Below the pieces are notes generated by a model. The model was not told the origin of the DNA and did no database searches. It saw nothing but the letters and a program-made list of their open reading frames with translations. Shown here piece after piece: positions 46,267 through 55,005 of a DNA stretch of 64,000 nucleotides. Made by a program: the position numbers and the translations under genes. The stretch's first letter is position 1; each line of letters begins with the position of its first letter. Source of the DNA: Empedobacter falsenii (lineage in GTDB: Bacteria > Bacteroidota > Bacteroidia > Flavobacteriales > Weeksellaceae); NCBI RefSeq assembly GCF_013488205.1, contig NZ_CP040908.1, positions 1,589,876-1,653,875 of the forward strand. The letters run 5' to 3'.

Positions 46267-46441
46267 TAGTAATACATCGTTAATTGTTGGAACAATAGGA
46301 GGGACAATGACAAGTTTACTAGCGACTATTCAATGGGAGCAACTTGTTTATACGATTTGTATGGGAATAGTTGGAGCAACATGCAGTTATGGAACATCAT
46401 ACTTACTGCATAAGAAGAACAACCCTTACGACGAAGACTAA
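46253..46441 (+). CDS. Small membrane protein, last gene of the phage-like unit
   Basis: 62 residues with one or two membrane helices (SLIVGTIGGTMTSLLATI, LVYTICMGIVGATCSYGTSYLL) and a charged C-terminus KKNNPYDED. Three Met codons in a row make the start uncertain by two codons. The 14-base overlap with the previous gene shows coupling. Function unknown; with its neighbour it could form a holin/antiholin pair. Confidence 0.6.
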   Translation: MMMNNSNTSLIVGTIGGTMTSLLATIQWEQLVYTICMGIVGATCSYGTSYLLHKKNNPYDED

Positions 46442-46541
46442 GTATTTGATTACAAGTAAGATTTGGAAATCTTATTTTATTGATGTAAATTTTAACATCA
46501 TTCATTTAAGTTTCATTGAGGTAATTTTAATTATTACAGAA

Positions 46542-46679
46542 ATGAAAAATAACGAATTACAAAGAATGGTGATTTATCCGAAAGATGTATCAATCATTAC
46601 AGGAAAAGGATATAGGCAAAGTCTTCGCTTACTCAATAGAGCTAAGCAATTAATCGGAAAAGAAAAAAAGACTTCCTAA
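46542..46679 (+). CDS. Small conserved flavobacterial protein, probably truncated
   Basis: 45 residues starting MKNNELQRMVIYPKDVSIITGKGYRQSLRLLNRAKQ. I recall longer versions (about 65-75 residues) of this small basic protein, often in several copies per flavobacterial genome; the usual C-terminal half is missing here. It looks like an HTH-type DNA-binding protein (IYPKDVSIITGKGYRQSLRLL). It is the last gene before the mnmE terminator, so it may have been cut at the island's edge. Confidence 0.55.
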   Translation: MKNNELQRMVIYPKDVSIITGKGYRQSLRLLNRAKQLIGKEKKTS

Positions 46680-46703
46680 CATTTGACGAATTTTTGATCG
46701 TTT

Positions 46704-46809
46704 TTAAGATGAAATCGTAAAACCAAAAATGAAAAAGGTTCTCAATATTTTAATTGAAAACCTTTTTCTATATAACATAGTTTTTTAAGACTTATTTGCC
46801 GATACAGAA
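46704..46809 (-). repeat. mnmE 3' end plus terminator (att-like, right boundary)
   Basis: Bases 46809-46792 on the minus strand read TTCTGTATCGGCAAATAA (FCIGK-stop). The following terminator and AAGATGAAATCG stretch match 11146-11254 over about 106 bases, with scattered changes. This copy serves the living mnmE gene. Confidence 0.82.
46731..46768 (-). terminator. Terminator of mnmE
   Basis: GAAAAAGGTT...AACCTTTTTC hairpin, homologous to 11174-11211 but with two mismatches in the upper stem. It lies 24 bases beyond the mnmE stop. Confidence 0.8.
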
Positions 46810-48189
46810 CTTCCCAAAAATTGTCCCTAATATATCTTGATCAACATCTATTTCACCTGTGATATGTCCCAAATACGTTAAAGCTTCACGGATATCCATG
46901 GCTAACAAATCCCCAGGAAGTCCCATGTCCATTCCTTGTTTGATTTTTCCAATTTGAGAAAGTGTATTTTGCAACGCTTCTAAGTGACGAGAGTTTGTAA
47001 CGATTGTGTCATCCTGATTTGTTCCTTTCAATTTGATTTGATGAATTAGATTTTCTTTCAATGCATCAATATTAAATTGATCTTTTGCCGAAATTTCTAA
47101 ATGAACAACATCTTTAAACTCTTGTTTAATAGCAGCTGAGATAGCCGATTCATTATTCGTTACATCAATTTTATTGGCAACATTAAACAAGATTTTTCCT
47201 CTACGTTGCAAGTCATCCAATTGATTGGCAATTTGGTTATCAGCAGTTATATTGGCATCATACAAATAGATAATAATCGAAGCATTGTCTATTTTTTCAA
47301 ATGTTTTTTCGATTCCTATACGTTCTATCGTATCTCCAGCTTCACGAATACCAGCTGTGTCAATAAAACGGAACCCAACGCCGTCGATGTAAATAGTTTC
47401 TTCTATCGTATCACGTGTTGTTCCTTCAATATCCGAAACAATGGCGCGTTCTTCGTTTAATAAAGCATTCAATAAAGTTGACTTTCCTGCATTCGGTGCA
47501 CCAACAATTGCGACTGGAACACCATTTTTAATTACATTTCCAAAAGCAAAAGAATCAGCTAAACGTTTTAAGATAGATTGTAATTTATTCAATAAATCAT
47601 AGAATTGTGTACGATCTGCAAATTCAACATCTTCTTCAGAGAAATCCAATTCCAACTCCATCAAAGCTGCGAAATTGATCATTTGATCACGTAAATCTTT
47701 GATTTGATTCGAGAATCCTCCACGCATTTGTTTAATCGCAATTTCGTGCGAAGCTTTCGAATCCGATGCAATCAAATCTGCTACAGCTTCTGCCTGTGTT
47801 AAATCCATTTTGCCATTCCAAAATGCACGGAAAGTATATTCACCCGGATCAGCATTTCTGATACCTATTTTATTTAAAAGTTCTAAAACTTTTTGCTGAA
47901 TATAAATCGATCCGTGTGTCGAAATTTCAACGACATCTTCACCTGTATACGAATGTGGATTCTTAAAAATTGAGAACAATGCTTCATCAACAATGGTATC
48001 TCCATCCATCACATAACCCAAATGTATGGTATGCGATTCGGCATCATTCAAAGATTTAGTGGCATTAAATTTTGATTGATAAATCTGAGCAACTTTAGAA
48101 ATTGCTTCTGGTCCAGAAATACGAATAACCGCTATTGCGCCCATTCCATTGGCAGTGGCCAATGCACAAATTGTATCGTTGTTTAGCAT
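46792..48189 (-). CDS. mnmE: tRNA modification GTPase MnmE (TrmE)
   Basis: 465 residues, full length. The N-terminal folate-binding domain has ATANGMGAIAVIRISG and HSYTGEDVVEISTHGS. The helical domain follows, and an inserted G domain has P-loop GAPNAGKSTLL (about 226), EGTTRDT and DTAGIRE. The protein ends in the invariant FCIGK, whose Cys is catalytic or structural. With MnmG it installs the cmnm5 group on U34 of certain tRNAs. A TAAATTTG -7 box lies 4 bases before the ATG. Its 3' end is the proposed insertion site of the island. Confidence 0.97.
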   Translation of the reverse strand: MLNNDTICALATANGMGAIAVIRISGPEAISKVAQIYQSKFNATKSLNDAESHTIHLGYVMDGDTIVDEALFSIFKNPHSYTGEDVVEISTHGSIYIQQKVLELLNKIGIRNADPGEYTFRAFWNGKMDLTQAEAVADLIASDSKASHEIAIKQMRGGFSNQIKDLRDQMINFAALMELELDFSEEDVEFADRTQFYDLLNKLQSILKRLADSFAFGNVIKNGVPVAIVGAPNAGKSTLLNALLNEERAIVSDIEGTTRDTIEETIYIDGVGFRFIDTAGIREAGDTIERIGIEKTFEKIDNASIIIYLYDANITADNQIANQLDDLQRRGKILFNVANKIDVTNNESAISAAIKQEFKDVVHLEISAKDQFNIDALKENLIHQIKLKGTNQDDTIVTNSRHLEALQNTLSQIGKIKQGMDMGLPGDLLAMDIREALTYLGHITGEIDVDQDILGTIFGKFCIGK

Positions 48190-48193
48190 AATG

Positions 48194-48201
48194 CAAATTT
48201 A
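48194..48201 (-). promoter_or_regulatory. -7 box of mnmE, 4 bases before the ATG
   Basis: TAAATTTG on the minus strand, then CATT and the start codon. It matches the Bacteroidota consensus TAnnTTTG and implies a leaderless or nearly leaderless message. Confidence 0.7.
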
Positions 48202-48390
48202 CAACATATTATGTTGTTGGAAAATTATAATTTAATTGTTAATGATTTGTGAAAAAAGTTAAAGTTTATTTTTTTAATTTATTAGAAAAAGAGAAGTATG
48301 CTTTTGTTAACGAGTATTTTAGTTGTTTTCTTTTTGGCTGGATTTCTTAAAATGGATGTTTTAACATTATTTTGGGTAAATTGATAAGAC

Positions 48391-48398
48391 TAACTTTG
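48391..48398 (+). promoter_or_regulatory. -7 box upstream of the secreted-paralogue genes
   Basis: TAACTTTG, 56 bases before the first of the three tandem genes at 48455. The rest of 48202-48390 holds no gene. Confidence 0.6.
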
Positions 48399-48454
48399 CG
48401 CTCCCTAATCCATATGAAAGTCAATTAGACATACATAATTGAATTTTAAATATA

Positions 48455-49072
48455 ATGAAAACAATTTTAGTTTCACTCACAACATTACTCTCTACTACCA
48501 CAATGTTTGCCCAAGTCGGAATTAATACTGATACACCAAGAGGAGATTTAGAAGTAAATGGAGATATGGTTTCTAATCAATTAATTTTTCCTAAAAACTT
48601 AGCTCCAGTTGAGGCAGATATTAAGAAGTCTTATAATTTATTAGTACAGAATACTGTTACAAATAATATTGAAATATTAGATGTAAGAACGACAGATAAT
48701 ACAGGTATTGCTGCTTTGGTTACTTTTGAGCTTATTGCTCCAGAGGGAGATTGGGTTCAAAGTTTTAATACAAGAATTGATGCAAATAAATATGCTTTGG
48801 TTGTATTGAGTGGATATTTTTCTGAAAATATTACAGGAGGTACTACTATAAGTGCTTTACCTGGGGTTGGTGCTAAAGTAGTAAATAATGAATGGACATT
48901 AAATGCAGATTATCCCGCTTTAAATTCAACTGTAACTAATGGAACTCAGAAATGGGTAATCACATGTTCTATTTTTCCGAAAACTTATGTAAAAATATTC
49001 CCAGAACAAACTGTTGAAATGAATAATTCTGGGACTAATCTAAATACAGGAGGCACTCCAATATTAAATTAA
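48455..49072 (+). CDS. Secreted hypothetical protein, VGINTDTP-type (copy 1 of 3)
   Basis: 205 residues. A signal peptide (about 1-19, ending TMFAQ) is followed directly by the flavobacterial start motif VGINTDTPRGDLEVNGD, common at the N-terminus of secreted proteins with beta-rich bodies. The remainder is mostly strands (ALVTFELIAPEGDW, KYALVVLSGYF, QKWVITCSIFPKTY). The function is unknown; the motif is shared with proteins thought to be surface or fibre-like. It is the first of three tandem relatives, 5 bases apart from the second. Confidence 0.75.
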   Translation: MKTILVSLTTLLSTTTMFAQVGINTDTPRGDLEVNGDMVSNQLIFPKNLAPVEADIKKSYNLLVQNTVTNNIEILDVRTTDNTGIAALVTFELIAPEGDWVQSFNTRIDANKYALVVLSGYFSENITGGTTISALPGVGAKVVNNEWTLNADYPALNSTVTNGTQKWVITCSIFPKTYVKIFPEQTVEMNNSGTNLNTGGTPILN

Positions 49073-49077
49073 TAAAA

Positions 49078-49743
49078 ATGAAAAAATTTTTAATTGTAGG
49101 TATTTTATTACTTACAACAAATATTTCGTACGGTCAAATAGGAATAGGTGTTTCTAATAGTGATTTAACTTCTGAAGAATTACAAATTAATGGAAATTTA
49201 ATTATTACAAATAAAGTTGGTCAAGTAAATAAGTTAGAAGAATTACTTGAAAAAAAGACAGTTAATAATGTTGAAGTTAATACAGACTATAGAGTAGTTG
49301 CTCAAGATCCGAATCTGGTAGGAGATGTTAGTGGACAAATAAAAGAAATGTATGGTCAACAAAACGTTTTACCAATTATCATTCAGCCTTATGAAATACA
49401 GAATGTGAATGGTGATGATTTAGATGATTTAAACCTTAATATTCCATTAAGTGATTATTTTGTGGCTATCACAAATTTTGAAGCTGTTGATAATTTAAAA
49501 CAAGGTTTTCCTGCTGTAGCAAGTAAAGGAAGATTTGAATACAATGCCTTTGTAGGGACAGATAATATGTGGCATGTAAAAGTTAGAAACCCTTCAACAA
49601 GTCCTGCAAATACAACTAATGCTTTTAATTATTACTTTGATGTATTAATTTATCCGAATAGATTTTTCAAAAACTTGAATTTAAAATCCTATAATTTAAA
49701 TAATAGTAAAAGTGGAGATGCAGTAACACCTATAGTTGATTAA
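49078..49743 (+). CDS. Secreted hypothetical protein (copy 2 of 3)
   Basis: 221 residues with signal peptide (about 1-20, ending SYGQ), then IGIGVSNSDLTSEELQINGN, a divergent form of the same start motif. The body keeps the sibling pattern of strands (DYFVAITNFEAVDN, WHVKVRNPS, YYFDVLIYPNRFF). The C-terminus differs from copy 1. It lies 5 bases after copy 1 and 1 base before copy 3, so one transcript is likely. Confidence 0.72.
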   Translation: MKKFLIVGILLLTTNISYGQIGIGVSNSDLTSEELQINGNLIITNKVGQVNKLEELLEKKTVNNVEVNTDYRVVAQDPNLVGDVSGQIKEMYGQQNVLPIIIQPYEIQNVNGDDLDDLNLNIPLSDYFVAITNFEAVDNLKQGFPAVASKGRFEYNAFVGTDNMWHVKVRNPSTSPANTTNAFNYYFDVLIYPNRFFKNLNLKSYNLNNSKSGDAVTPIVD

Positions 49744-49744
49744 A

Positions 49745-50419
49745 ATGAAAAATAAAATATACAGTGTAGTAATTATACTACTTACAACCATAACATTTGG
49801 ACAAACTTATACTCCAGGAGTAGGAATTAATACCGATAATCCTAAAAGAACATTAGATGTAAATGGAACAACAATATCGAAAGGGAGTACTGATAAATGG
49901 TTTTTTGAGAATCCTGGAATTTATACAGGAAAATCAAATGATAGTTATTTAACCGTAATTGATAAGGATGATAACAAAATGAAAGTTTTCAATCCTTCTA
50001 CAATGAGTTACGCTTCAATCAATTATGCAACGTTCAGGTTTAATAAATTACCAAATACAGGTTTAACAGAATATGACACAAAAATAGATGCTTCTAAATA
50101 TCATGTGATGATTGGAGGATTTATAATTTATGGTATAGCGAGTGGTGAAACGAAAGATAGTAAAACAGTTTCTGGAACATCTACAAGAATTAATGGTAAT
50201 GTGTTGTATACTTCTAGAGCATATATTGGATCAGGAAATACATGGAGATTAAAATTTCAACCAAATAATGGTATTACATTTGATCAAACTCGTATAGATT
50301 TAATTTTAAACGTAGCTATTTATAGAAAAAATCTTTTATTATCTGATACAAATGAAAAGATAGTTGTAGATATGAAAAACACAAAAACAGCAACAGCTCA
50401 AGCTCCAGCAAAAATTTAA
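49745..50419 (+). CDS. Secreted hypothetical protein (copy 3 of 3)
   Basis: 224 residues from the ATG at 49745; a TTG 9 bases earlier would overlap copy 2 and is not needed. It has a signal peptide (about 1-18, ending FGQ), then TPGVGINTDNPKRTLDVNGT. The central part matches its siblings (DTKIDASKYHVMIGGFIIYG; WRLKFQPNNGI; DLILNVAIYRKNLLL). No catalytic motif. All three are probably surface-exposed or periplasmic structural proteins. Confidence 0.74.
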   Translation: MKNKIYSVVIILLTTITFGQTYTPGVGINTDNPKRTLDVNGTTISKGSTDKWFFENPGIYTGKSNDSYLTVIDKDDNKMKVFNPSTMSYASINYATFRFNKLPNTGLTEYDTKIDASKYHVMIGGFIIYGIASGETKDSKTVSGTSTRINGNVLYTSRAYIGSGNTWRLKFQPNNGITFDQTRIDLILNVAIYRKNLLLSDTNEKIVVDMKNTKTATAQAPAKI

Positions 50420-50494
50420 AAATATGATAAAATAATTTTTCTACTTTAGATAATTGGCATGCTTTTAGTATTTCCATCCGAAATTGGATTTATA

Positions 50495-50617
50495 ATGTCA
50501 TCAAAAAAAAATTATGCTACAAAAAGAGGTTTTGGAATTGGTAATTTTAGAATTAAAATTGTAGATGTACTTATTGTAATATCTGCTTTGATATTACTTG
50601 CAGTAGTATTTAAATAG
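50495..50617 (+). CDS. Small single-helix membrane protein (40 aa)
   Basis: Frame MSSKKNYATKRGFGIGNFRIKIVD followed by a hydrophobic helix (VLIVISALILLAVVF) and Lys-stop. The basic, Gly/Phe-rich N-terminus and single helix look designed, and a perfect terminator follows 3 bases later. A longer start at 50459 is possible. No family recognised. Confidence 0.4.
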   Translation: MSSKKNYATKRGFGIGNFRIKIVDVLIVISALILLAVVFK

Positions 50618-50620
50618 ACA

Positions 50621-50654
50621 AAAAAAAGCTTCTTAATATTAAGAAGCTTTTTTT
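50621..50654. terminator. 34-bp perfect palindrome terminator
   Basis: The arm AAAAAAAGCTTCTTAAT is followed at once by its reverse complement. It is bidirectional between the small protein and the SIMPL gene. Confidence 0.88.
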
Positions 50655-50664
50655 TATTTATTTT

Positions 50665-51399
50665 TTAATTTGAGTTATAACTTGCTCTCACAGTAATTTG
50701 AGCCGTTTTTTGGCGAGATGTAGTATTCAATGAACCTCCAGCCGAATATTCCTCATTATCATTTTTTCCTGTAATCTGAAAAATACCCAAATCGGCTTGT
50801 TTCAATTTTCCTAAACTAGCACCAGATTTTGTTGCAATATTTTCAGCGCGTTGTTTTGCATTTTCAGAAGCTTGTGCAATCAATTCAAGTTTTAAATCTT
50901 CTAATTTCGAGTAATAATAATTTGGATTAGATGAACTCAATTCGATGCCTTGGCTAATTAAAGTTGATATTTCCCGCGAAGCTTTCTCTATTTTATCCAA
51001 TTCTTTCGATTCGATTGTCGCATCTTGCGAAAGATTATATCCTGTAAATTGACTTATCGAATTTCCGTTTGCATCTGTTCCGTACTGAAAATCTTTTGAA
51101 ATATTTACCGCTTCAAAAACAATTTCTTTTGGATTGATTCCTTGCGAAATCAAAAAGTTTTTGACAACCGTTTGATCAGCTTTTAATTGATCCGAAGCAA
51201 CACGTAAATCATAATCTTTTCGACTAAAAGTTGCACGCCATTTAACTAAATCGGCATTAAAATCTTTCAAAGCATTTCCAGTAACATTGATCGATTCAGA
51301 ACTTCTGAATTTATATTTGTAGGTGTTCCCTAATATACATGTTGCAGCAATCAGTCCAACGGCTAAAATAGATGCTACAATAACTGAAAATTTATTCAT
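50665..51399 (-). CDS. SIMPL domain (DUF541) exported protein
   Basis: 244 residues from the Met codon at 51397-51399, which opens a proper signal or anchor (NKFSVIVASILAVGLIAATCIL). A frame extending 17 codons further upstream lacks signal features at its start. The SIMPL/DUF541 body follows: SINVTGNALKDFNADLVKWRATFS, FEAVNISKDFQ, FTGYNLSQDATIES, and the end SRQKTAQITVRASY. The family is periplasmic or outer-membrane associated with unclear function (E. coli YggE lowers oxidative stress). Confidence 0.88.
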   Translation of the reverse strand: MNKFSVIVASILAVGLIAATCILGNTYKYKFRSSESINVTGNALKDFNADLVKWRATFSRKDYDLRVASDQLKADQTVVKNFLISQGINPKEIVFEAVNISKDFQYGTDANGNSISQFTGYNLSQDATIESKELDKIEKASREISTLISQGIELSSSNPNYYYSKLEDLKLELIAQASENAKQRAENIATKSGASLGKLKQADLGIFQITGKNDNEEYSAGGSLNTTSRQKTAQITVRASYNSN

Positions 51400-51464
51400 A
51401 GTAATTTGGTTTTCAGTAAAAGTACAAAAAATACTAAAGATGCGTTTCACTAAAAATAGTGAGA

Positions 51465-52097
51465 TTAAGCAATCAAAATAGGAAATTCTTGATCGATGAT
51501 AAAGATGATTAAATTACCTTCTGAATAATCAATTGTAACCACATCTTCATTGGCTTTGTTACGAGTTCCTATACGAGAAAGTAAGTTCAAATCTTCTTTA
51601 TTCAAAGGATATTCCAAACCTTTTGTGATAATATTTTTACATTCAGGAAAGGGGAGAAGCGAAATTGTTCTTCCAAAATAACCTTCTAATTTCGTTTCTT
51701 TTTCTGCGAAAAAATATTGGCTATAATTATCGTAGAACAAAATATTGATTTGATCTTTGAATCGATATGCTGCATTTAGATTTCCAATAAAATGATCTTG
51801 TTGACGACCACTTGCTCCAAAAACATCAACGTTTTTGAAACCTTTATCCAAAATGATTTGTAATGCTTTTGCAAAATCTGTGTCATTTTGATCTGGAGTA
51901 GAAATAACTTCTATTTCAGAAGGGAATTGACTGATTTCGAAAGAATCAAAATCGCCCGAAATAACATCGGGCGTTATATGTAGTTTTTGTAAATAACGAA
52001 ATGCACCATCTGTACAAAAAATCATATCATAATTTGATGTATCAGGCAGGATAGTAGGGACTTCGCCATTCAAAAATAAAAGTGCTTTTTTATTCAC
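51465..52097 (-). CDS. thiN: Thiamine pyrophosphokinase
   Basis: 210 residues. It has ALLFLNGE and the ATP-side motifs FCTDGAFRYLQKLHITPDVISGDFDS and TPDQNDTDFAKAL, where the Asp residues bind magnesium. The second beta domain binds thiamine. It makes thiamine diphosphate from thiamine and ATP in the cytoplasm. The start overlaps the end of the adenosyltransferase gene by 8 bases, so both cofactor genes form one operon. Confidence 0.92.
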   Translation of the reverse strand: MNKKALLFLNGEVPTILPDTSNYDMIFCTDGAFRYLQKLHITPDVISGDFDSFEISQFPSEIEVISTPDQNDTDFAKALQIILDKGFKNVDVFGASGRQQDHFIGNLNAAYRFKDQINILFYDNYSQYFFAEKETKLEGYFGRTISLLPFPECKNIITKGLEYPLNKEDLNLLSRIGTRNKANEDVVTIDYSEGNLIIFIIDQEFPILIA

Positions 52098-52656
52098 CTG
52101 GAATCCATTTTACTTCTTCGTGATTATTGTCTGTGGCAATTTTTCGACCTAAAACAAATAAATAATCAGAAAGACGATTCAAATATTTTTGTAATTCTGG
52201 ACGAATTTCTTCTTCTTCGGCCAAACCAACTGTCAAACGTTCGGCACGACGACAAATACAACGCGCAACATGTGCATGAGAAGCTGGTTGATTTCCACCT
52301 GGAAGAATAAAATGAGTCAATTGTTCCAATTGTCCTTCCAAATCATCAATCCATTCTTCTAATTGTACAATATCTTCTTCAGAAATAGTTTTCGGAATAC
52401 GAGGTTTACCATTTGCCAAGTATAATTTATCCACTGGTGTTGCTAATTCAGCTCCAAGATTGAATAAACCTTTTTGAATGATGATAATTTCTTCCTCTAA
52501 TGCTGGATCAATTTCATAAGAACGAATCAATCCTAAATAAGAATTTAATTCATCAACTGTTCCGTAAGAATCAATTTTTAGACTATTTTTAGAGACACGT
52601 GTTCCTCCATATAAACCTGTTGTTCCTTTGTCTCCTGTTTTTGTATATACTTTCAT
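52090..52656 (-). CDS. Cob(I)alamin adenosyltransferase, PduO type
   Basis: 188 residues. The ATP-binding N-terminus reads YTKTGDKGTTGLYGGTRVSK, then YGTVDELNSYLG. The C-terminal helix has HVARCICRRAERL, with the residues that hold cobalamin and ATP, and LNRLSDYLFVLGR. It attaches the 5'-deoxyadenosyl group to corrinoid, making coenzyme B12 for mutases. It is coupled to the thiamine pyrophosphokinase gene downstream. Confidence 0.94.
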   Translation of the reverse strand: MKVYTKTGDKGTTGLYGGTRVSKNSLKIDSYGTVDELNSYLGLIRSYEIDPALEEEIIIIQKGLFNLGAELATPVDKLYLANGKPRIPKTISEEDIVQLEEWIDDLEGQLEQLTHFILPGGNQPASHAHVARCICRRAERLTVGLAEEEEIRPELQKYLNRLSDYLFVLGRKIATDNNHEEVKWIPGE

Positions 52657-52693
52657 GTGATTTCAACTAATAATTATCGAAGATAAGAAAATC

Positions 52694-53911
52694 TTAAATA
52701 TTTTTTGGTAAAAGTGGTTTAGTAAAAAAGTGATATCCGATAGCTACGATGACTAAAATAACTGTAGTGATTATCCAAAGTGTATTAAAACCGTAATCGG
52801 TAGCTATGTGAGTTCCTAAAAATGGCGAAACAATAAAGGCAATTGCTGCTGTCATTCCGTTTAATCCCATATAAGCTCCTCTGTTATTTTTTTGCGAACG
52901 AAAAGCTGTAACCGTTGACATCAAAGGTAAAACAAGCATTTCTCCAATAGACATCAGTCCAATTGCTAAGTACAACATTCCTAATGTGTGACTAAATGTG
53001 AAGATAAAATAACTAATTGCTGTGATAAATGAACCGAAAACTAAAAGTTGTGTAACTGTAAATCTTTTTTCGGTATAATGGATCAACAACATTTCGAATA
53101 CAACAATGATTATTCCACTGAATCCCATTAATAATCCAATTTCTGTTTGTGTTAAATGCACTACATCTTTATAAAATAATGGAAGTGTATTTAGGATTTG
53201 GAAAAATGCAATAGAGAATAATACACAAAACAGATTGAATACTAAGAAAGGTGTATCAGTGTATGCATTACGTTCTTTTTCGACTACGGCTTTATCAGAA
53301 ATATTTTCTGTGGCAGCATTTCGTTCTTTTCTTCCATTGAAAAAGACAAAGAATACAATTCCAGCAACCAAAGCGGCTCCTGCATTACAATAGAATAATA
53401 AATCGTACGAATAATTAGATAAAAAACCTCCCATTGATGGACCAATTGAAAAACCTAAATTAACCGCCATTCTATTCAACGAAAAAGCACGAGTGATATT
53501 TTCTTTCTTAGCATAACGTGTGATGGCAACTGAGTTTGCTGGACGAAACATTTCGCTAATAATACTCAAAACAAGCATAATAACAGCAAAAGATTCTACC
53601 GTTTTAAAATAAGGTAAAATCAAAAACATCGGAGCACTTAGAAATAAACTGATGGCTTGTACTTTAAAGTTTCCGATTTTATCTGTTATCCAACCTCCAA
53701 GCCAAGAACCAATTACAGAACCAACTCCAAAACAACTTAAGACTATTCCCGAGTTTTCCAAAGAAAATCCTAATTCGGAGATCATATAAATTCCTAAAAA
53801 TGGTAAAACCATCGAACCCATTCGGTTCAACAACATTACGATGGCTAACATCCAAGATTCTTTCGAAAGTCCGCTGTAGGCGTCAATGTAAATTTTTAGA
53901 ATTTTTTTCAT
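52694..53911 (-). CDS. MFS transporter
   Basis: 405 residues with 12 membrane helices and the MFS loop motif between helices 2 and 3 (GSWLGGWITDKIGN). Helix 4 and 5 carry RFRPANSVAITRYAK-like and LNRMAVNLGFSIGPSMGG patterns seen in drug/multidrug exporters (MdtH/YdeE type). The substrate is unknown. A TAACTTTG -7 box occurs about 25 bases before its ATG. It is 37 bases upstream of the adenosyltransferase gene and on the same strand, so it may be the first gene of that operon. Confidence 0.85.
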   Translation of the reverse strand: MKKILKIYIDAYSGLSKESWMLAIVMLLNRMGSMVLPFLGIYMISELGFSLENSGIVLSCFGVGSVIGSWLGGWITDKIGNFKVQAISLFLSAPMFLILPYFKTVESFAVIMLVLSIISEMFRPANSVAITRYAKKENITRAFSLNRMAVNLGFSIGPSMGGFLSNYSYDLLFYCNAGAALVAGIVFFVFFNGRKERNAATENISDKAVVEKERNAYTDTPFLVFNLFCVLFSIAFFQILNTLPLFYKDVVHLTQTEIGLLMGFSGIIIVVFEMLLIHYTEKRFTVTQLLVFGSFITAISYFIFTFSHTLGMLYLAIGLMSIGEMLVLPLMSTVTAFRSQKNNRGAYMGLNGMTAAIAFIVSPFLGTHIATDYGFNTLWIITTVILVIVAIGYHFFTKPLLPKNI

Positions 53912-54035
53912 CTCTCAATTTTCTTTTTAAATGCTACAAAGTTAAGTTCTTTTTTTACAAAAAATCGGTTATTTATCAAGGTTTCTGATATTCTTTGATT
54001 ACTTTTGAAACCTCTTAAAAACAAATCTTACATCT

Positions 54036-54884
54036 ATGTTGTTTTACAATTTCATTCTTAAGGTTTTAATTGTTATAAATGGGCTTGGAGCGGCATCTGG
54101 ATTAGTGGTTGACAAACACCATGTTTACACGATTTCCGATGATAAAGCACATTTGTACGTTTACAATAAAAAGAAAAAAGAAGTGGATAAAGTTGATTTG
54201 AATCCAGAAGTAAAATCAAAACATATCACCAAAAAAGATAAACCAGATTTTGAAGCGATTACAAAATTTGACAATCATTTGTATATTCTTGGTTCGGGTT
54301 CTAAGGAAAATCGTTTCGATTTGATTTCATATAACATCAAAACTAAAGAGGTACAAAACGATAATTATAGTTTTCTTTTGGATGAATTTTTAAAGGTTTC
54401 GAATTTATCTAAAAAAGATTTTAACATCGAAGGAATTATTACAGATGGACATTGTACATATTTTTTCAACAGAGGAAATGGACCTGCTGGTGTAAATGGA
54501 ATTTATAGAGTGAGAGGTAGGATAAATGATTTGAGAGGGAAAATAATTGATTTTTTTCCAATCACTTTGCCTAAAATTCATAATGAAACGACTACTTTTT
54601 CGGATGCTATTTTAGTAGATGGAAAAGTTTTGTTTACAGCAACAGTAGAATCTAAAAGTACAACTCAGTTTAATGGAGAAATAAAAGGTTCTATTATTGG
54701 TGAGTTAGATTTAGCTACAATGGAGGTTACACGTTGGCAAAAAATTTCGGATGATAAGAAAATCGAAGGTTTAGCGTTGTATAAAGAATCTGGAAAGAAT
54801 TACACCTTGTATTTGTGCGAAGATAATGATGATGACTCTAATAAAGCGTCAATTTATATCTACAAATACCAAAAGGAAATCTAA
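54036..54884 (+). CDS. Hypothetical beta-propeller-like protein (DUF6929-type)
   Basis: 282 residues. The N-terminus is hydrophobic (MLFYNFILKVLIVINGLGAASGLVV), but no clean cleavage site follows. The body repeats short strand units: HHVYTISDDKAHLYVYNKK, FEAITKFDNHLYILGSGS, AILVDGKVLFTATVES, and IEGLALYKESGKNYTLYLCEDNDDD. Such repeats suggest a six-bladed propeller with an acidic metal-binding end. I recall a flavobacterial DUF6929 family like this; function unknown. It is separate from secDF by 121 bases. Confidence 0.65.
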   Translation: MLFYNFILKVLIVINGLGAASGLVVDKHHVYTISDDKAHLYVYNKKKKEVDKVDLNPEVKSKHITKKDKPDFEAITKFDNHLYILGSGSKENRFDLISYNIKTKEVQNDNYSFLLDEFLKVSNLSKKDFNIEGIITDGHCTYFFNRGNGPAGVNGIYRVRGRINDLRGKIIDFFPITLPKIHNETTTFSDAILVDGKVLFTATVESKSTTQFNGEIKGSIIGELDLATMEVTRWQKISDDKKIEGLALYKESGKNYTLYLCEDNDDDSNKASIYIYKYQKEI

Positions 54885-54966
54885 TTTTTTGAATAAAGAA
54901 TTTCGAAATACGGACATCGATTTTCGATTTATTCTTAAAAAATTGTGAAAGTATTTTCAAGACTAT

Positions 54967-54974
54967 TATATTTG
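54967..54974 (+). promoter_or_regulatory. Promoter of secDF
   Basis: -7 box TATATTTG with a TTG 21 bases further upstream (54943-54945), matching the Bacteroidota -33/-7 spacing. It lies 31 bases before the ATG of secDF. Confidence 0.65.
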
Positions 54975-55005
54975 TCCGTCAAAATTTATTTATCAATTAA
55001 ACATT

